A DNA stretch of 64,000 bases from CTSoil-043 sp963821235 (GCA_963821235.1 CAWGCS010000001.1:2542001-2606000), one strand, 5' to 3'; positions 1 to 9,071 are shown, counted from the first letter of the stretch. Made by a program: numbers and translations. Notes: generated from the letters alone by a model not told the origin.

Positions 1-21
1 GGTCCACCATCGGCAATGGCT

Positions 22-471
22 TCAGCCTGGTGTGCCCTCGGCGGATGCCCGCTCGCCGAGGAAGGCGTCAAGGTCCCGGCGGTTGGCCTCCGAGAGGCGT
101 CCGTCTCGCGACTTCAGCTCGACGGTCGGGGTAGGGATGCGGCCGGCCAGGGGCTCGCGCATCTTCGCGAACATCGTGCCGGTCGCGAGCCGGTAGGTCG
201 TGAACAGGCCCACCCGGGGCCCGCTCGCCGTGGGCAGGGCCCGGGCGAAGGCGAGCCACGGCTCGTCGGGGTGCTGGAGGATCACGAAGAGGCCGTTCGT
301 CCAGCAGCCGAGCAGGAGGTAGTCGACCGTCGCGAGCGCCGCCAGGTCGCAGTCCCCGACGGATTCGACGCGCGTCTCGACGCCGCGCGTCCGCAGGAAC
401 TCCCCGATCGCCTCGGCGAACCGCCGGGTGACGCCGGACCGGCTCCGGTAGACGACGGCGGCCCGCTTCAT
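22..471 (-). CDS. Flavodoxin-domain protein
   Basis: 149-residue protein beginning with a beta strand and phosphate-loop-like segment (VVYRSRSGVTRRFAEAI, residues 5-21) typical of flavodoxin/protoporphyrinogen-oxidase-type FMN-binding folds, where the loop holds the FMN phosphate. The LLLGCWTNG segment near residues 50-58 resembles the second FMN loop. It is probably a small cytoplasmic electron carrier or quinone-dependent oxidoreductase; the partner is unknown. The ATG at 471 has a GGGAG ribosome site on the minus strand. It lies 38 bases after the CoA-binding gene on the same strand, so the two are likely co-transcribed. A second flavodoxin-like gene is at 47854-48366. Confidence 0.75.
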   Translation of the reverse strand: MKRAAVVYRSRSGVTRRFAEAIGEFLRTRGVETRVESVGDCDLAALATVDYLLLGCWTNGLFVILQHPDEPWLAFARALPTASGPRVGLFTTYRLATGTMFAKMREPLAGRIPTPTVELKSRDGRLSEANRRDLDAFLGERASAEGTPG

Positions 472-509
472 GGCCGGCTCCCCATGTCGGTTGCCGTTCG
501 CGGGTCCAT

Positions 510-986
510 CTACCGTGGATAGCTGCCGGTGACCTTCTTGACGAACGCGTGGAGGCCGTGGAAGAACGGCGTGCCGGGAAGGAACATGTACGGGCAGAAG
601 CCCGGCACCACGTCCATCCCGTGCGCCGCGCAGTACTCGACCGCCTCGCGGCTGACCGCGCCGGCTCCGCCGCCCGCGCCGCGGTGCATCCAGACGTGGG
701 TCACGCCGGCCGCCGCGCAGTCGTGGACGACCTGCTCCGTCGCCCCGGCCGGGGTCATGATCACGACGCCGTCGACGGACGGCTCGATGTCCTGGACCCG
801 CGCGTAGCAACGCTGCCCGTCGAGCTCCGCGACGTTGGGGTTGACCGGCAGTGCCTCGTAGCGCCGCTGGCGGAGCTCCTGCCAGAGCATGTGGGAGAAG
901 TGCTTCGGGTCTCGCGAGACGCCGACGACGGCGAGCCGCTTGAGCGCCCAGAAGTCGTCGATCTGGCGCCGGGTGGTCGTGGCCAT
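510..986 (-). CDS. CoA-binding domain protein (YccU-like)
   Basis: 158 residues, a single Rossmann-like CoA_binding domain. Visible family signs are the N-terminal LAVVGVSRDPKHFSHML segment (glycine loop), the PVNPNVAELDGQRCY strand-turn, and GVVIMTPA followed by THVWMHRGAG, as in YccU/succinyl-CoA-synthetase alpha N-terminal domains. The function of such stand-alone proteins is poorly defined; they bind CoA or a related nucleotide. The ATG at 986 is preceded on the minus strand by GAAGGAGG at good spacing, which decides the start. It is the first gene of a probable two-gene unit with the flavodoxin gene. Confidence 0.85.
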   Translation of the reverse strand: MATTTRRQIDDFWALKRLAVVGVSRDPKHFSHMLWQELRQRRYEALPVNPNVAELDGQRCYARVQDIEPSVDGVVIMTPAGATEQVVHDCAAAGVTHVWMHRGAGGGAGAVSREAVEYCAAHGMDVVPGFCPYMFLPGTPFFHGLHAFVKKVTGSYPR

Positions 987-1280
987 ATGCCCTCCTTCGT
1001 GGCGGCCAGTCTTGGCCAGCACACCGGGCGCCGCCAGTGCCGCTCGGCCCGGAGCGACCGTTCCGCCCGGTCCCGGACAGGGGCCACCCTCCCTGCTGCG
1101 TTCGATGGGCCGAATGGCACTGGCCTCCCCCGACCTGCGGCGCAGAGTCGGCCGCAACGGGGAGCGTGGACGCACGGTCGTCTGTTCGGGCTGCCTTGAC
1201 CGTGCCGAGCCAGTGGCGCGACCGACCCGTCGAGCGAGCGGCACCGACCGGGGGCGACCTGTCGCGTACGGAGGTGCACC

Positions 1281-2123
1281 GTGAGGAAGGCTGCGGCCCT
1301 CGTCGGGGCCATGGTCCTGCTGTTCGCATTGGCCGGGCCAACGGCGGCAGCCCCTGTGCCTGGAGGCTCGGCGCCCAAGACGACAGGCGACGTCTGGGCC
1401 GACCGCACAGCTGAAGGTCTCGGCATGGCCCACATGGTCTTCGTCGCCCAGGCGACGACACCCGCCAAGGGGTCGTTCACGTACGCCGACGTGAACGGCG
1501 CCTACACCATCGACGTCCAGGCGGTGAAGGTCGACAGCTCGACCGTCGTCCACTTCGCCGGCCCGATCGTCACCAGCACCTACCCCGGCCTCGGGGTGGG
1601 TCTCTTCATCGGCATCGCGGTCCGCGACGGCGGGGAGCCCGGCATCGGCGTCGACCGGGTCAATGGCGCCGTCTACGGGACGCTTGCCGCCGCGATCGCG
1701 GGGTTCGCCTCGCTCTCACCCGACTACCTGACCGCTTCCGAGGGCAACCTCCAGGTGCTGGTCAAGGTCTGCACGTTCGAGGCGAGCGACTCCCTCTACT
1801 ACAACGGGATGGCGCCCGCGGCCGGCCTCTACGGCACGGGCCCGATCACCTTCTCGTGGCTGATGGCGACCGGGGACGTCTACGCCGGTGAATGGACGGA
1901 GGTCGTCCCGCCGTTCACCGGCTCGCTCTACCACAACGTCATCGCCACCGGGACGGTCGTCGGCGGGCAGGTCAGCCTGACGACGGCTCCGCGCACGAGC
2001 CCGGCCGACGGCTACACGTTCACGATCCAGGGCACGCTCGTCGACGGCGTGTTCACCGGCACCGCGGCCGGGCCGTACCTGTTGACGGCCTCCGGGACCA
2101 CCTCCTGCGGCGTCGCCCACTGA
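1281..2123 (+). CDS. Secreted protein of unknown function
   Basis: 280 residues with a clear Sec signal peptide: Arg/Lys start, hydrophobic core AALVGAMVLLFALAG and an AAA-P cleavage region around residue 24. The rest is rich in Gly, Thr, Val and aromatic residues, looks beta-rich, and carries two widely spaced cysteines. I do not recognise a family. GTG start at 1281 with GGAGGTG 5-6 bases upstream. It is a single gene with a strong hairpin directly after the stop. It is divergent from the CoA-binding gene; the 294-base gap contains no obvious other gene. Confidence 0.7.
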   Translation: MRKAAALVGAMVLLFALAGPTAAAPVPGGSAPKTTGDVWADRTAEGLGMAHMVFVAQATTPAKGSFTYADVNGAYTIDVQAVKVDSSTVVHFAGPIVTSTYPGLGVGLFIGIAVRDGGEPGIGVDRVNGAVYGTLAAAIAGFASLSPDYLTASEGNLQVLVKVCTFEASDSLYYNGMAPAAGLYGTGPITFSWLMATGDVYAGEWTEVVPPFTGSLYHNVIATGTVVGGQVSLTTAPRTSPADGYTFTIQGTLVDGVFTGTAAGPYLLTASGTTSCGVAH

Positions 2124-2149
2124 CCTCGGCCTGGGCATCGGCCATCGCG

Positions 2150-2190
2150 AGACGCCGCCCGCGGCCCCGCCCTTGGGCGGCGTCTTCCTC
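2150..2190 (+). terminator. Rho-independent-type terminator after the secreted-protein gene
   Basis: 11-bp perfect stem (2150-2160 with 2175-2185), 14-base loop, followed by TTCCTCT. It starts 27 bases after the stop at 2123. The T tract is interrupted, as is common in GC-rich genomes. Confidence 0.65.
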
Positions 2191-2308
2191 TGTCCGCGCC
2201 GTTGACATGCCGCCGGCGAGCGCCACCATGTCCGCGACGCATCCGCCCGTGGTGCGCGCCCGCCCGACGGCGATCGGTCGCCGGGACCAGACCAGAGGCT
2301 CGAACCCG

Positions 2309-3055
2309 ATGATGCGCCGGCTCAGCTCCTTCGCCGCGGTGGCCCTGCTCGCGATCTCGGCCTGCGGCGGTGGAGCCAGCCCGGCGCCCGCGACGTCTGG
2401 CCCCAGCGCGGCGGCCGCCACCCCGACGACGGCTCCGGTCACGCCGGCCCCGACATCCTCGCCCGCATCGACCCCCGCCGCGACTGAGACGGTCACCACG
2501 TCGATCGCCGACGCGGCCGGCTCGTCGGTGATCCTTGCCGAGATCCCCGCCGGCTGGATCACCATCACGGCGGGCGACATCGCCGACGAGGCATCCTTCA
2601 GCGCCTGGCTGGCCGCCCATCCGGAGATCCCATCGGATGTCGCGTCGACAGTCGCCCAGGACATGTCGACGGGCGGCGTCTCGCTCTTCGCCTTCGACGC
2701 CCAGAACACGGTCGACGGATTCACGCCGAACCTCAACACGATCTGGGTCGACGCGCCGGTCCGCGACATCGAGCCATGGGTCGCCGAGCAGGCGTCCCAG
2801 ATCACGAGCCAGTACGGCCTCGCCACGCCGCTCGAGTACCAGGCCTGGACCCCCGAGGGCGATGGCGCGGTCGGCGGCTTCATCGGCGCCTACCGCTACT
2901 CGATGAGCGACGTCGCACTTGCCGGCAGCCAGATGATCGTGCCCATGCCGAACGGTCGCGCGGCCGTGCTCACCTTCACCTGCCGGGACGGGCAGACGGA
3001 CCTCTTCGGCCCGATCGTCGAGGCGATCTTCACGTCCCTGTCCGAGCGCTCCTGA
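2309..3055 (+). CDS. Putative lipoprotein, low-complexity linker plus unknown domain
   Basis: 248 residues. The N-terminus has a lipoprotein signal (hydrophobic FAAVALLAIS followed by AC-GGG, lipobox cysteine near residue 19). A Pro/Ala/Thr/Ser linker of about 50 residues follows, then a globular C-terminal domain of about 175 residues ending in a strand rich in hydrophobics. No recognised catalytic motif. It is probably anchored on the outer face of the cytoplasmic membrane. Start taken at the first of two adjacent ATG codons (2309 and 2312); the upstream AGAGG is a weak ribosome site. It converges with the DUF1905 gene, leaving only 10 bases between the stops. Confidence 0.7.
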   Translation: MMRRLSSFAAVALLAISACGGGASPAPATSGPSAAAATPTTAPVTPAPTSSPASTPAATETVTTSIADAAGSSVILAEIPAGWITITAGDIADEASFSAWLAAHPEIPSDVASTVAQDMSTGGVSLFAFDAQNTVDGFTPNLNTIWVDAPVRDIEPWVAEQASQITSQYGLATPLEYQAWTPEGDGAVGGFIGAYRYSMSDVALAGSQMIVPMPNGRAAVLTFTCRDGQTDLFGPIVEAIFTSLSERS

Positions 3056-3065
3056 CCCGGACCGC

Positions 3066-3512
3066 CTAGGTGCGACCCTCGCGCAGCAGCTCGACAGACC
3101 GGGCGACGCGTCGCTGGCGGGTCTCCGGCGTCTTCGCGTCCTCGATCGAGAGCACGAAGCGTCGCCGGTTGCTGTAGGAGAGCCCTCCGAAGAAGCGCTC
3201 CGCGTCCGGCTCCCGGGCCAGCGCTTCCGCGAGATCGGGCGGCACCGTCACCTCGCGCGGCTCCGTGTCGAGCTCGAGATCGACCTCGACCTCGTCGCCA
3301 GCGGCCATGCCGGCGGCAGCGCGGTGCTCGGCGGCGAGCGGGATCATGAACACGTCGCCGTACGCCGCCACGGTGCTCCGGTAGACGTGGCCGCCGATCG
3401 TGACGCGAACCGGCGGCCGCTTGCCCCTGCCGAGCGCCTCGACGACCTCGGGCGGGACGTGGAAGCCCGTGGCGGTCTTGCCCTCCAGGCGGATCGTGGT
3501 CCGGAACCTCAT
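3066..3512 (-). CDS. DUF1905 / YdeI-type (bacteriocin-protection-like) protein
   Basis: 148 residues with two parts. Residues 1-85 are a DUF1905 beta-barrel-like domain (FRTTIRLEGKTATGFHVP, then PPVRVTIGGHVYRSTVA). Residues 95-148 are the YdeI/OmpD-associated helical domain (PPDLAEALAREPDAERFFGGLSYSNRRRFVLSIEDAK and later Arg-rich helix). Such proteins are common in actinobacteria and Chloroflexota and have no firm biochemical role. A CATACT box ends 7 bases before the ATG and no good ribosome site is visible, so the message may be leaderless. Confidence 0.85.
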   Translation of the reverse strand: MRFRTTIRLEGKTATGFHVPPEVVEALGRGKRPPVRVTIGGHVYRSTVAAYGDVFMIPLAAEHRAAAGMAAGDEVEVDLELDTEPREVTVPPDLAEALAREPDAERFFGGLSYSNRRRFVLSIEDAKTPETRQRRVARSVELLREGRT

Positions 3513-3546
3513 CCGCCGGAGTATGCCAGCAGACCGCTGGCGGCGG

Positions 3547-4821
3547 CTAGCGAGTGAGAGACGGGTCGCCGACGCGCCCGAGGAAGAGGATCGCTCCGGT
3601 CGGCACGTCGCGCACTGCGAAGAGGAACGGCCGGTCGACCCGGACGGTCACCGGCTCGACGGGGATCCCGGTCGCCCGCATGACGACGGCCGTCGCCGCG
3701 GCGGCCTCCGTGCCCTTCTCGTCGACATCGATGTTGGCCTGGTGGATGACGTCGGAGATCTGGAGACGCTCGGCCGTGGTGATCCCGCTGAAGTCGGCGC
3801 GATCGTCGAACGCGGAAGGCATCCCGAGCGCCGCGAGGACGTCCGCCAGCTCGGCCTTGGTCTCGATCGAGAACGACGGCATGGTGAGCGAGACGGGCGT
3901 CTCGGCGAGCGCGCCGGCGATGGAGGCCAGCCGCTCGGCCGTGAGCGCCTGCTCGAACGCCGCGAGGTCGTCAGGCACGATCACGGTCATCGCCAGCGAG
4001 CCGCCGATGTAGGGGATCTCGACGGCCTGCCAGCCGGAGCCATCGGCATACCGCATGGAGGCCGCGGTCGTCATGAGCGGGACCTCGACGGTCGTGCCGT
4101 CGCCCCGCGTGAATGTCCCGGGCTTCGTGGCCTCGGCCGCGAACGGCTCCAGCCAGGGAGCCTTCAGGTAGACCGCGTTCACGAGGGTCAGCCGGGTGGC
4201 GGGCGTCAGGATCCCCGGCACGAGCAGCTCCGGGATGCGTTGCTCCGTCTGGTCGCCCACCCAGGCGTTGATGACCTTCCGGGCCCCGTCGGTGTCGGCC
4301 ACGTAGTCGACCAGGCGCAGGCCGGCGCCATAGCGCGCGGCGAGGGCCTCCAGGTAGGCTGGCTGGAGGGCCATCCCCTGCTGGGCGAACGGGGCGTTCG
4401 CGATCCGGAGGGCGACCGGCAGGGCGTTCCCGCCCATGTCCTCGAAGGTGCCGCTGCGGGTCGCCAGGGCCTGGTCGAGAGCGTTCAGCCACCCGGCGTG
4501 CTCGTCCGAGGCCAGCGCGTGCAGCACAGCGTCCATCTCGGTCGCCGTCTGGCCGCCTGCGCCGGCCCGGGCCATTCCCAGCGCGAGGGCGATGCTCGCC
4601 GGCGACAGGACCACGTTGGTCGTGCCGGGCGCGACCTGCCGGTAGAGGTCGAGCCCGAAGGCGTTGATCGCCGCGCCCGCCTCGGCCGCCTCGGCCGGCG
4701 CGGCCGAGGCGCGCGGGACGTCGGCGCGGGCGAGCGAGACGTCACCGCCGGCCGAGCCGGCCGACGAGCAGGCGGTGAGCAGCAGGGCGAGCGACATGAG
4801 GGCCACGAGCTTCGTCTTCAT
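3547..4821 (-). CDS. Serpin (serine protease inhibitor) lipoprotein
   Basis: 424 residues. A lipoprotein signal (LMSLALLLTAC-SSAG, Cys near residue 18) is followed by a complete serpin fold. Serpins trap serine proteases by inserting the cleaved reactive-centre loop into a beta sheet. The hinge runs from about residue 366 (VDEKGTEAAAATAVV) with the small residues required for insertion. By alignment to the alpha-1-antitrypsin hinge, P1 falls near Thr384, suggesting an elastase- or subtilisin-like target; this register is inferred. The C-terminal serpin signature DRPFLFAVRD is present. It probably protects the cell surface from external proteases. The ATG at 4821 has no clear ribosome site. 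Confidence 0.93.
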   Translation of the reverse strand: MKTKLVALMSLALLLTACSSAGSAGGDVSLARADVPRASAAPAEAAEAGAAINAFGLDLYRQVAPGTTNVVLSPASIALALGMARAGAGGQTATEMDAVLHALASDEHAGWLNALDQALATRSGTFEDMGGNALPVALRIANAPFAQQGMALQPAYLEALAARYGAGLRLVDYVADTDGARKVINAWVGDQTEQRIPELLVPGILTPATRLTLVNAVYLKAPWLEPFAAEATKPGTFTRGDGTTVEVPLMTTAASMRYADGSGWQAVEIPYIGGSLAMTVIVPDDLAAFEQALTAERLASIAGALAETPVSLTMPSFSIETKAELADVLAALGMPSAFDDRADFSGITTAERLQISDVIHQANIDVDEKGTEAAAATAVVMRATGIPVEPVTVRVDRPFLFAVRDVPTGAILFLGRVGDPSLTR

Positions 4822-4889
4822 GCCCCAAGGACGCCGGGGGCGGCCGCCGGGTTGCAGGACCTCGCGCCGCGCGCAGCGCGCCGGCCTGC

Positions 4890-5603
4890 CTACGCGGACG
4901 GCGCGACCTCGGTCGCCAGGCGGGCGAAGGTGGCCATGTCCGGCACGGCCAGATCGGGCACCGCGACGGCGGGCGGGGTCGCTCCACTGCCCGGCCGGCC
5001 GCGGCGACGGTCGATCCAGGCGGTGGTCATGCCCAACCGCTTGGCCGGGACGTGATCATGGAAGAGGCTCTGGGCGACGTGGAGGATCCGCTGGCGGGGC
5101 AGCCCGATCCGCTCGAAGGCGAGCTCGAAGTTGCGGGGATCGGGCTTGTAGCTTCCGGCCTGCTGGGCGGTGACGACCCAGTCGAAGGTGACGCCGAGGC
5201 GGCGGTTCGAGGCCGCGAAGAGGTCGTCGTCGCAGTTGGTGATCACGGCCAGGCGGAAGCGACGCGCGAGGCGGGCCAACGCCTCGGCCGAGTCGGCGAA
5301 GGCCGGCCAGTCGCCCACCGAGCCGCCGAAGGCTGCCTCCTCGTCCGCGGTCGGCGTGGCCCCCAGCTCCGCACAGACCCCGCGCAGCGAGCGGGCGAGC
5401 ACCTCGCGATAGGGCAGGTACGCGCCGGCCTCGACCGCCGCCTCGTGCCGGGCGTACCGCTCCAGCAGGTCCTCGTCGCCGGCCGCGATCGCCCGACCCT
5501 CGAGGACGCGCCGGAGGCCGGCGAGGATCCCCGCCTCCCAGTCGATGAGGGTCCCGTAGCAGTCGAACGTCAGGACCTCGATTCGGTCGAACGGGACGGA
5601 CAC
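4890..5603 (-). CDS. HAD-superfamily hydrolase, (S)-2-haloacid dehalogenase type
   Basis: 237 residues with all HAD motifs: motif I FDCYGTLIDW (nucleophile Asp about residue 14), motif II ITNCDDD, motif III with Lys in AGSYKPDPRNFE, and HVAQSLFHDHVPA. The CYGTL variant and SYKPD plus the SLFHD signature match the type II haloacid dehalogenase branch, which hydrolyses 2-haloacids through an Asp ester; many members have other phosphate-ester or unknown substrates. Start is GTG at 5603 with GGAGGTG upstream. It stands alone between the serpin gene and the flavoprotein gene, all on the minus strand with gaps of 70-85 bases. Confidence 0.88.
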   Translation of the reverse strand: MSVPFDRIEVLTFDCYGTLIDWEAGILAGLRRVLEGRAIAAGDEDLLERYARHEAAVEAGAYLPYREVLARSLRGVCAELGATPTADEEAAFGGSVGDWPAFADSAEALARLARRFRLAVITNCDDDLFAASNRRLGVTFDWVVTAQQAGSYKPDPRNFELAFERIGLPRQRILHVAQSLFHDHVPAKRLGMTTAWIDRRRGRPGSGATPPAVAVPDLAVPDMATFARLATEVAPSA

Positions 5604-5686
5604 GCGAGGGCACCTCCGGCGAGCAGCGGACGATCGCCCGCCGGCGCACGGTACCGCACGGGGCCGGACCCGTGGGGCGGCGGCCG

Positions 5687-6928
5687 TCAGCCCGCGGGCG
5701 CCTCCTCCGGCGCCAGCGTGGCGAGCTCGACGTCGGGGTCGCCGAGGGCCCCCGGCGCGATTGGCCGGCGCGACCGGATGAGTTGCTCCACGGCCTTCAT
5801 GGTCTTCGGCGTGTTGACGCTCATGCCGGCGACGACGAGGTCGCCGCGGAGCCAGAAGGCCACGAATCGACGGGCGGCCACGTCCCCCCGGACGACGACG
5901 CGGTCCCAGGCCGGGGCGTGCCCCGTGTACTCCATCGCCACGTCGTACTGGTCGGAGTAGAAGTAGGGCAGCCGCTCGTAGGACATCGGCCGGCCGAGCA
6001 TCGCGCCGGCCGCCGCGAGGCCCTGGTGGCGGGCGTTGGCCCAGTGCTCGATCCTGAGCGCCGCCTCGTAGAAGGGATGCCGGGCCCGGGCGACGTCGCC
6101 CGCCGCGAAGATCCCCGGCACGGAGGTGGCGAGCGACGCGTCGGTGAGGATGCCGTCGTCGACGGCCAGGCCGGCGGCGGCGGCCAGCTCGACCCGTGGC
6201 TCGGCCCCCATCCCGACGACCACCAGGTCGCAGGCGACGGTGGCTCCGTCGTCGAGCTCGACGCCGGACACCCGGCCTTCGCCGAGGAGGCGCGCCACCC
6301 GGCGGCCGAGGCGCAGCTCCACGCCGTGCTCCGCGTGGAGATCCCGGAAGACCTGCCCCATCTCCGGTCCCAGGACGCGCTGCAGCGGCGCCGGATCCGG
6401 GCCGACCAGGGTCACGGCGGCTCCCATCGCACGCAGCGACGCGCTCACCTCGCTGCCGATCCAGCCGCTGCCGAGGACCGCGACGCGCGCCGCGCCGGAG
6501 GCCGCGGCCCGCAGCGCGTCCGCGTCGGCGAGGGTCCGCAGGTAGCGCACGCCGGCAAGGTCCGCGCCGGGGAGCCGGAGCCGGCGGGGACGGGCGCCGG
6601 TCGCGAGGAGGAGCCGCTCGAACTCCAGGCGGCTCCCATCGGCCAGCGCGACCGTCCGGGCCCGGGGGTCGATCCCCGTTGCCACGGTGGAGCGCCGGAG
6701 GTCGATCCGGTGCTCCTCGTAGAAGGGCTCAGGGTGGACGAAGAGGTGCTCGGTGTCGTCCTCGCCCCGCAGGTACTCCTTGGAGAGCGGCGGACGCAGG
6801 TAGGGGCGCTGCGGCTCCTCGCCGAGAAGGGTGACGGCCCCCTCGTAGCCGTTGCCGCGCAGTCCCTCGACCGCGCGGGCGCCGGCGAGCCCGGCCCCGA
6901 CGACGATGATCCGCTCCGTCTCGTTCAC
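5687..6928 (-). CDS. FAD-dependent ferredoxin/rubredoxin-reductase-type oxidoreductase
   Basis: 413 residues. The N-terminal FAD dinucleotide motif IIVVGAGLAGARAVEGLR starts at about residue 8; the NAD motif VAVLGSGWIGSEVSASL lies near 150; and the second FAD motif SVPGIFAAGDVAR lies near 275. The order and the C-terminal domain of about 90 residues (Reductase_C) match the putidaredoxin/rhodocoxin reductase group, which passes electrons from NAD(P)H to a ferredoxin. No ferredoxin or cytochrome P450 gene is adjacent, so the partner is elsewhere. GTG start at 6928 with a GGGAGGACC ribosome site. Confidence 0.9.
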   Translation of the reverse strand: MNETERIIVVGAGLAGARAVEGLRGNGYEGAVTLLGEEPQRPYLRPPLSKEYLRGEDDTEHLFVHPEPFYEEHRIDLRRSTVATGIDPRARTVALADGSRLEFERLLLATGARPRRLRLPGADLAGVRYLRTLADADALRAAASGAARVAVLGSGWIGSEVSASLRAMGAAVTLVGPDPAPLQRVLGPEMGQVFRDLHAEHGVELRLGRRVARLLGEGRVSGVELDDGATVACDLVVVGMGAEPRVELAAAAGLAVDDGILTDASLATSVPGIFAAGDVARARHPFYEAALRIEHWANARHQGLAAAGAMLGRPMSYERLPYFYSDQYDVAMEYTGHAPAWDRVVVRGDVAARRFVAFWLRGDLVVAGMSVNTPKTMKAVEQLIRSRRPIAPGALGDPDVELATLAPEEAPAG

Positions 6929-7073
6929 CTGGTCCTCCCCTCGGGCACCTGGCCTTCACGCGCCCGCGCGCGGCGGGCCGCGACGTCCATCGCGCCGCCC
7001 GCCGGCAGGTGTACCAGATTTCGACAACATGCGCTTGCATTAGAACCGCCCGGCCGCCTTCCAGTGTCGCCCG

Positions 7074-7102
7074 TTGACGGCGATAGTTGCGCGTGCAACA
7101 AT
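7074..7102 (+). promoter_or_regulatory. Promoter of the pirin gene with overlapping inverted repeat
   Basis: -35 TTGACG (7074-7079), 17-base spacer, -10-like AACAAT (7097-7102). An inverted repeat GTTGC-GCGT-GCAAC (7086-7099) overlaps the spacer and -10, a position suited to repression. A second small inverted repeat (ATGC-GCTT-GCAT, 7029-7040) lies upstream, nearer the divergent flavoprotein gene. The regulator is unknown. Confidence 0.5.
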
Positions 7103-7141
7103 CCTCCTGCCGTCCCCTCGTAGCGCAGGAACCACCAGGCC

Positions 7142-8149
7142 ATGCCTCCCATCACCGTCGACGACATCACCGTCCTGCCGCGGATCCCCGACCCTCACCC
7201 GATGGGCATCCGCCAGCGAGCCGTTCGCGGCGTGACCAGCGCCCCGCGCGGGTTGGAGGGGGAAGGCTTCCCCGTCCGGCGCGCCTTCGCCGGGGTCGAC
7301 CTCGCCGACCTCGACCCCTTCGTCCACATGGACCAGATGGGCGAGGTGGAGTACGCCCCGGGCGAGCCGAAGGGCACCCCGTGGCATCCGCACCGCGGCT
7401 TCGAGACCGTCACCTACATGATGGATGGCACGTTCGAGCACAGCGACTCGAACGGCGGCGGGGGGGTCATCACGAACGGCGACACCCAGTGGATGACCGC
7501 CGGGGCGGGGATCCTCCACATCGAGAAGCCGCCGGAGGCCCTCGTGGTGAGCGGCGGCCTCTTCCACGGCATCCAGCTCTGGGTCAACCTGCCGCGCGAC
7601 CTCAAGTGGGCCCCACCCCGCTACCAGGACATTCGCGCCGGCGAGGTCGCCCTGGTCTCGTCCGCCGACGGCGGCGCACTGGTGCGGGTCATCGCCGGCG
7701 ACGTCGCGGGGCACGCCGGCCCGGGCTCCACGTACACGCCGATGGCCCTCGTCCACGCGACGCTCAGCCCGGGCGCACGGCTCTCCCTGCCGTGGCGCGC
7801 CGACTTCAACGCCCTGGTCTACGTCCTTGCCGGCCAGGGATCGGTGGGGGGCGAACGGCGGCCGGTCCGGACGGGCCAGCTGGCCGTCCTCGGTCCCGGC
7901 GACGCGGTCAGGATCGACGCCGACCAGGTCCAGGAGAGCCGCAGCCCCAACCTCGACGTGCTCGTCCTGGGCGGCCGACCGATCCAGGAGCCCGTCGCCT
8001 GGATGGGACCGTTCGTGATGAACACGCGGGAAGAGGTCATCCAGGCCTTCTCCGACTACCAGGCCGGGCGCCTCGGCACGATCCCGGCGATCCACAACGC
8101 CCCCACGACGCTCGTTGAGTCCCGTCGCGAGCCTGACCGCGCGCCGTGA
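7142..8149 (+). CDS. Pirin family protein
   Basis: 335 residues, a double-cupin pirin. The N-terminal metal-site motif HPHRGFETVTYM (about residues 82-93) carries the His residues that bind iron in pirins, with further ligands in the conserved GAGILHIEKP region. Bacterial pirins are cytoplasmic and variously reported as quercetinases or redox/transcription cofactors; the substrate cannot be read from sequence. The C-terminal cupin ends in the typical GPFVMNTREEVIQAFSDYQAG segment. ATG at 7142 with AGGAACC upstream. It is divergent from the flavoprotein gene. Confidence 0.93.
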   Translation: MPPITVDDITVLPRIPDPHPMGIRQRAVRGVTSAPRGLEGEGFPVRRAFAGVDLADLDPFVHMDQMGEVEYAPGEPKGTPWHPHRGFETVTYMMDGTFEHSDSNGGGGVITNGDTQWMTAGAGILHIEKPPEALVVSGGLFHGIQLWVNLPRDLKWAPPRYQDIRAGEVALVSSADGGALVRVIAGDVAGHAGPGSTYTPMALVHATLSPGARLSLPWRADFNALVYVLAGQGSVGGERRPVRTGQLAVLGPGDAVRIDADQVQESRSPNLDVLVLGGRPIQEPVAWMGPFVMNTREEVIQAFSDYQAGRLGTIPAIHNAPTTLVESRREPDRAP

Positions 8150-8208
8150 GCCTGCTCCGGCGGCGCGCCGGTCGATCGCCGTCCTGAGCCGCCGGCCACG
8201 CAGCCCCG

Positions 8209-8874
8209 CTAGGCCGGCGCGACGCTCCCGAGGAGGCCGAGCCGCTCCAAGTCGGCTCGCAGGCGGGCCGCGCCAAGGAAGGGCAGGACCACCATGCCGA
8301 GCTCCGCGGCGACCACGAGGTTGCGGTCCGTGTCGTCGACGAAGACCGTCGCGCGGGGGTCGAGCCCGTGGCGATCGAAGAGCACCCGGAAGAGCCGCGG
8401 GTCCGGCTTGGCGAGGCGTTCCTCGCCCGACACGACGATGCCGTCGAACCAGGCGAGGAACGGATAGCGCGCCCGGGCGACGGGGAACGTTTCCGCGGAC
8501 CAGTTGCTGAGCGCGTACACGGGCATGCCCCGCGCCCGGAGCTCGCCGAGGATCGCCACGGTCCCGTCGATCGCGCCGCCGAGCGTCTCCGGCCACCGCT
8601 CGTGGAAGGCGACGATGCGCTCCCGCTCCGCCGGGAACTCCCGGACCAGCGACGCGACCGCCTCCGCCCACGGGCGACCGGCGTCCTGCCGGGCGTTCCA
8701 CTCGGGCGTGCAGACCGTGGCGAGGAACGTCTCCATGGCCGCCTCGTCGCCGGGGAAGATGGTCCGGTAGAGATGCCGGGGATCCCAGTCGATGAGCACG
8801 CCGCCGAGGTCGAAGACGACGGCCGACGGCCCTTGTCCGGGACGAGGGGCCGACAGCTGGTCCATGGCCGCCAT
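8209..8874 (-). CDS. HAD-superfamily hydrolase (HAD-IA, YihX/epoxide-hydrolase-N-like)
   Basis: 221 residues. Motif I VFDLGGVLIDWDP (about 20-32) has the DLGGVL form typical of the YihX/glucose-1-phosphatase and epoxide-hydrolase N-terminal phosphatase branch. Motif II is ALSNWS, motif III Lys lies in ERLAKPDPRLF, and motif IV VFVDDTDRN has two Asp residues. It probably dephosphorylates a sugar or other small phosphate ester in the cytoplasm. The helical cap includes ATVCTPEWNARQDAGRPW, which is also family-typical. It converges with the pirin gene with 59 bases between stops. Start is ATG at 8874. Confidence 0.88.
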   Translation of the reverse strand: MAAMDQLSAPRPGQGPSAVVFDLGGVLIDWDPRHLYRTIFPGDEAAMETFLATVCTPEWNARQDAGRPWAEAVASLVREFPAERERIVAFHERWPETLGGAIDGTVAILGELRARGMPVYALSNWSAETFPVARARYPFLAWFDGIVVSGEERLAKPDPRLFRVLFDRHGLDPRATVFVDDTDRNLVVAAELGMVVLPFLGAARLRADLERLGLLGSVAPA

Positions 8875-9071
8875 TCTCGCCCGTCACCCCGCTCCCGTGC
8901 CGGGGGAGAAGACACCGCCGGGTCCCGAGGCCGGCGGAGTCCCGGGCCGCCAATCCGTCGCCGTCATCGCCGGCGGAACGAAGCGCAGCCGCCAGTTCGG
9001 CCACCGGCGGGCCTCGAGGCGAGCGGCCGAATCGGCGACGGCCGGGCCGCGGCGCGAGCGACAATGGCGGG

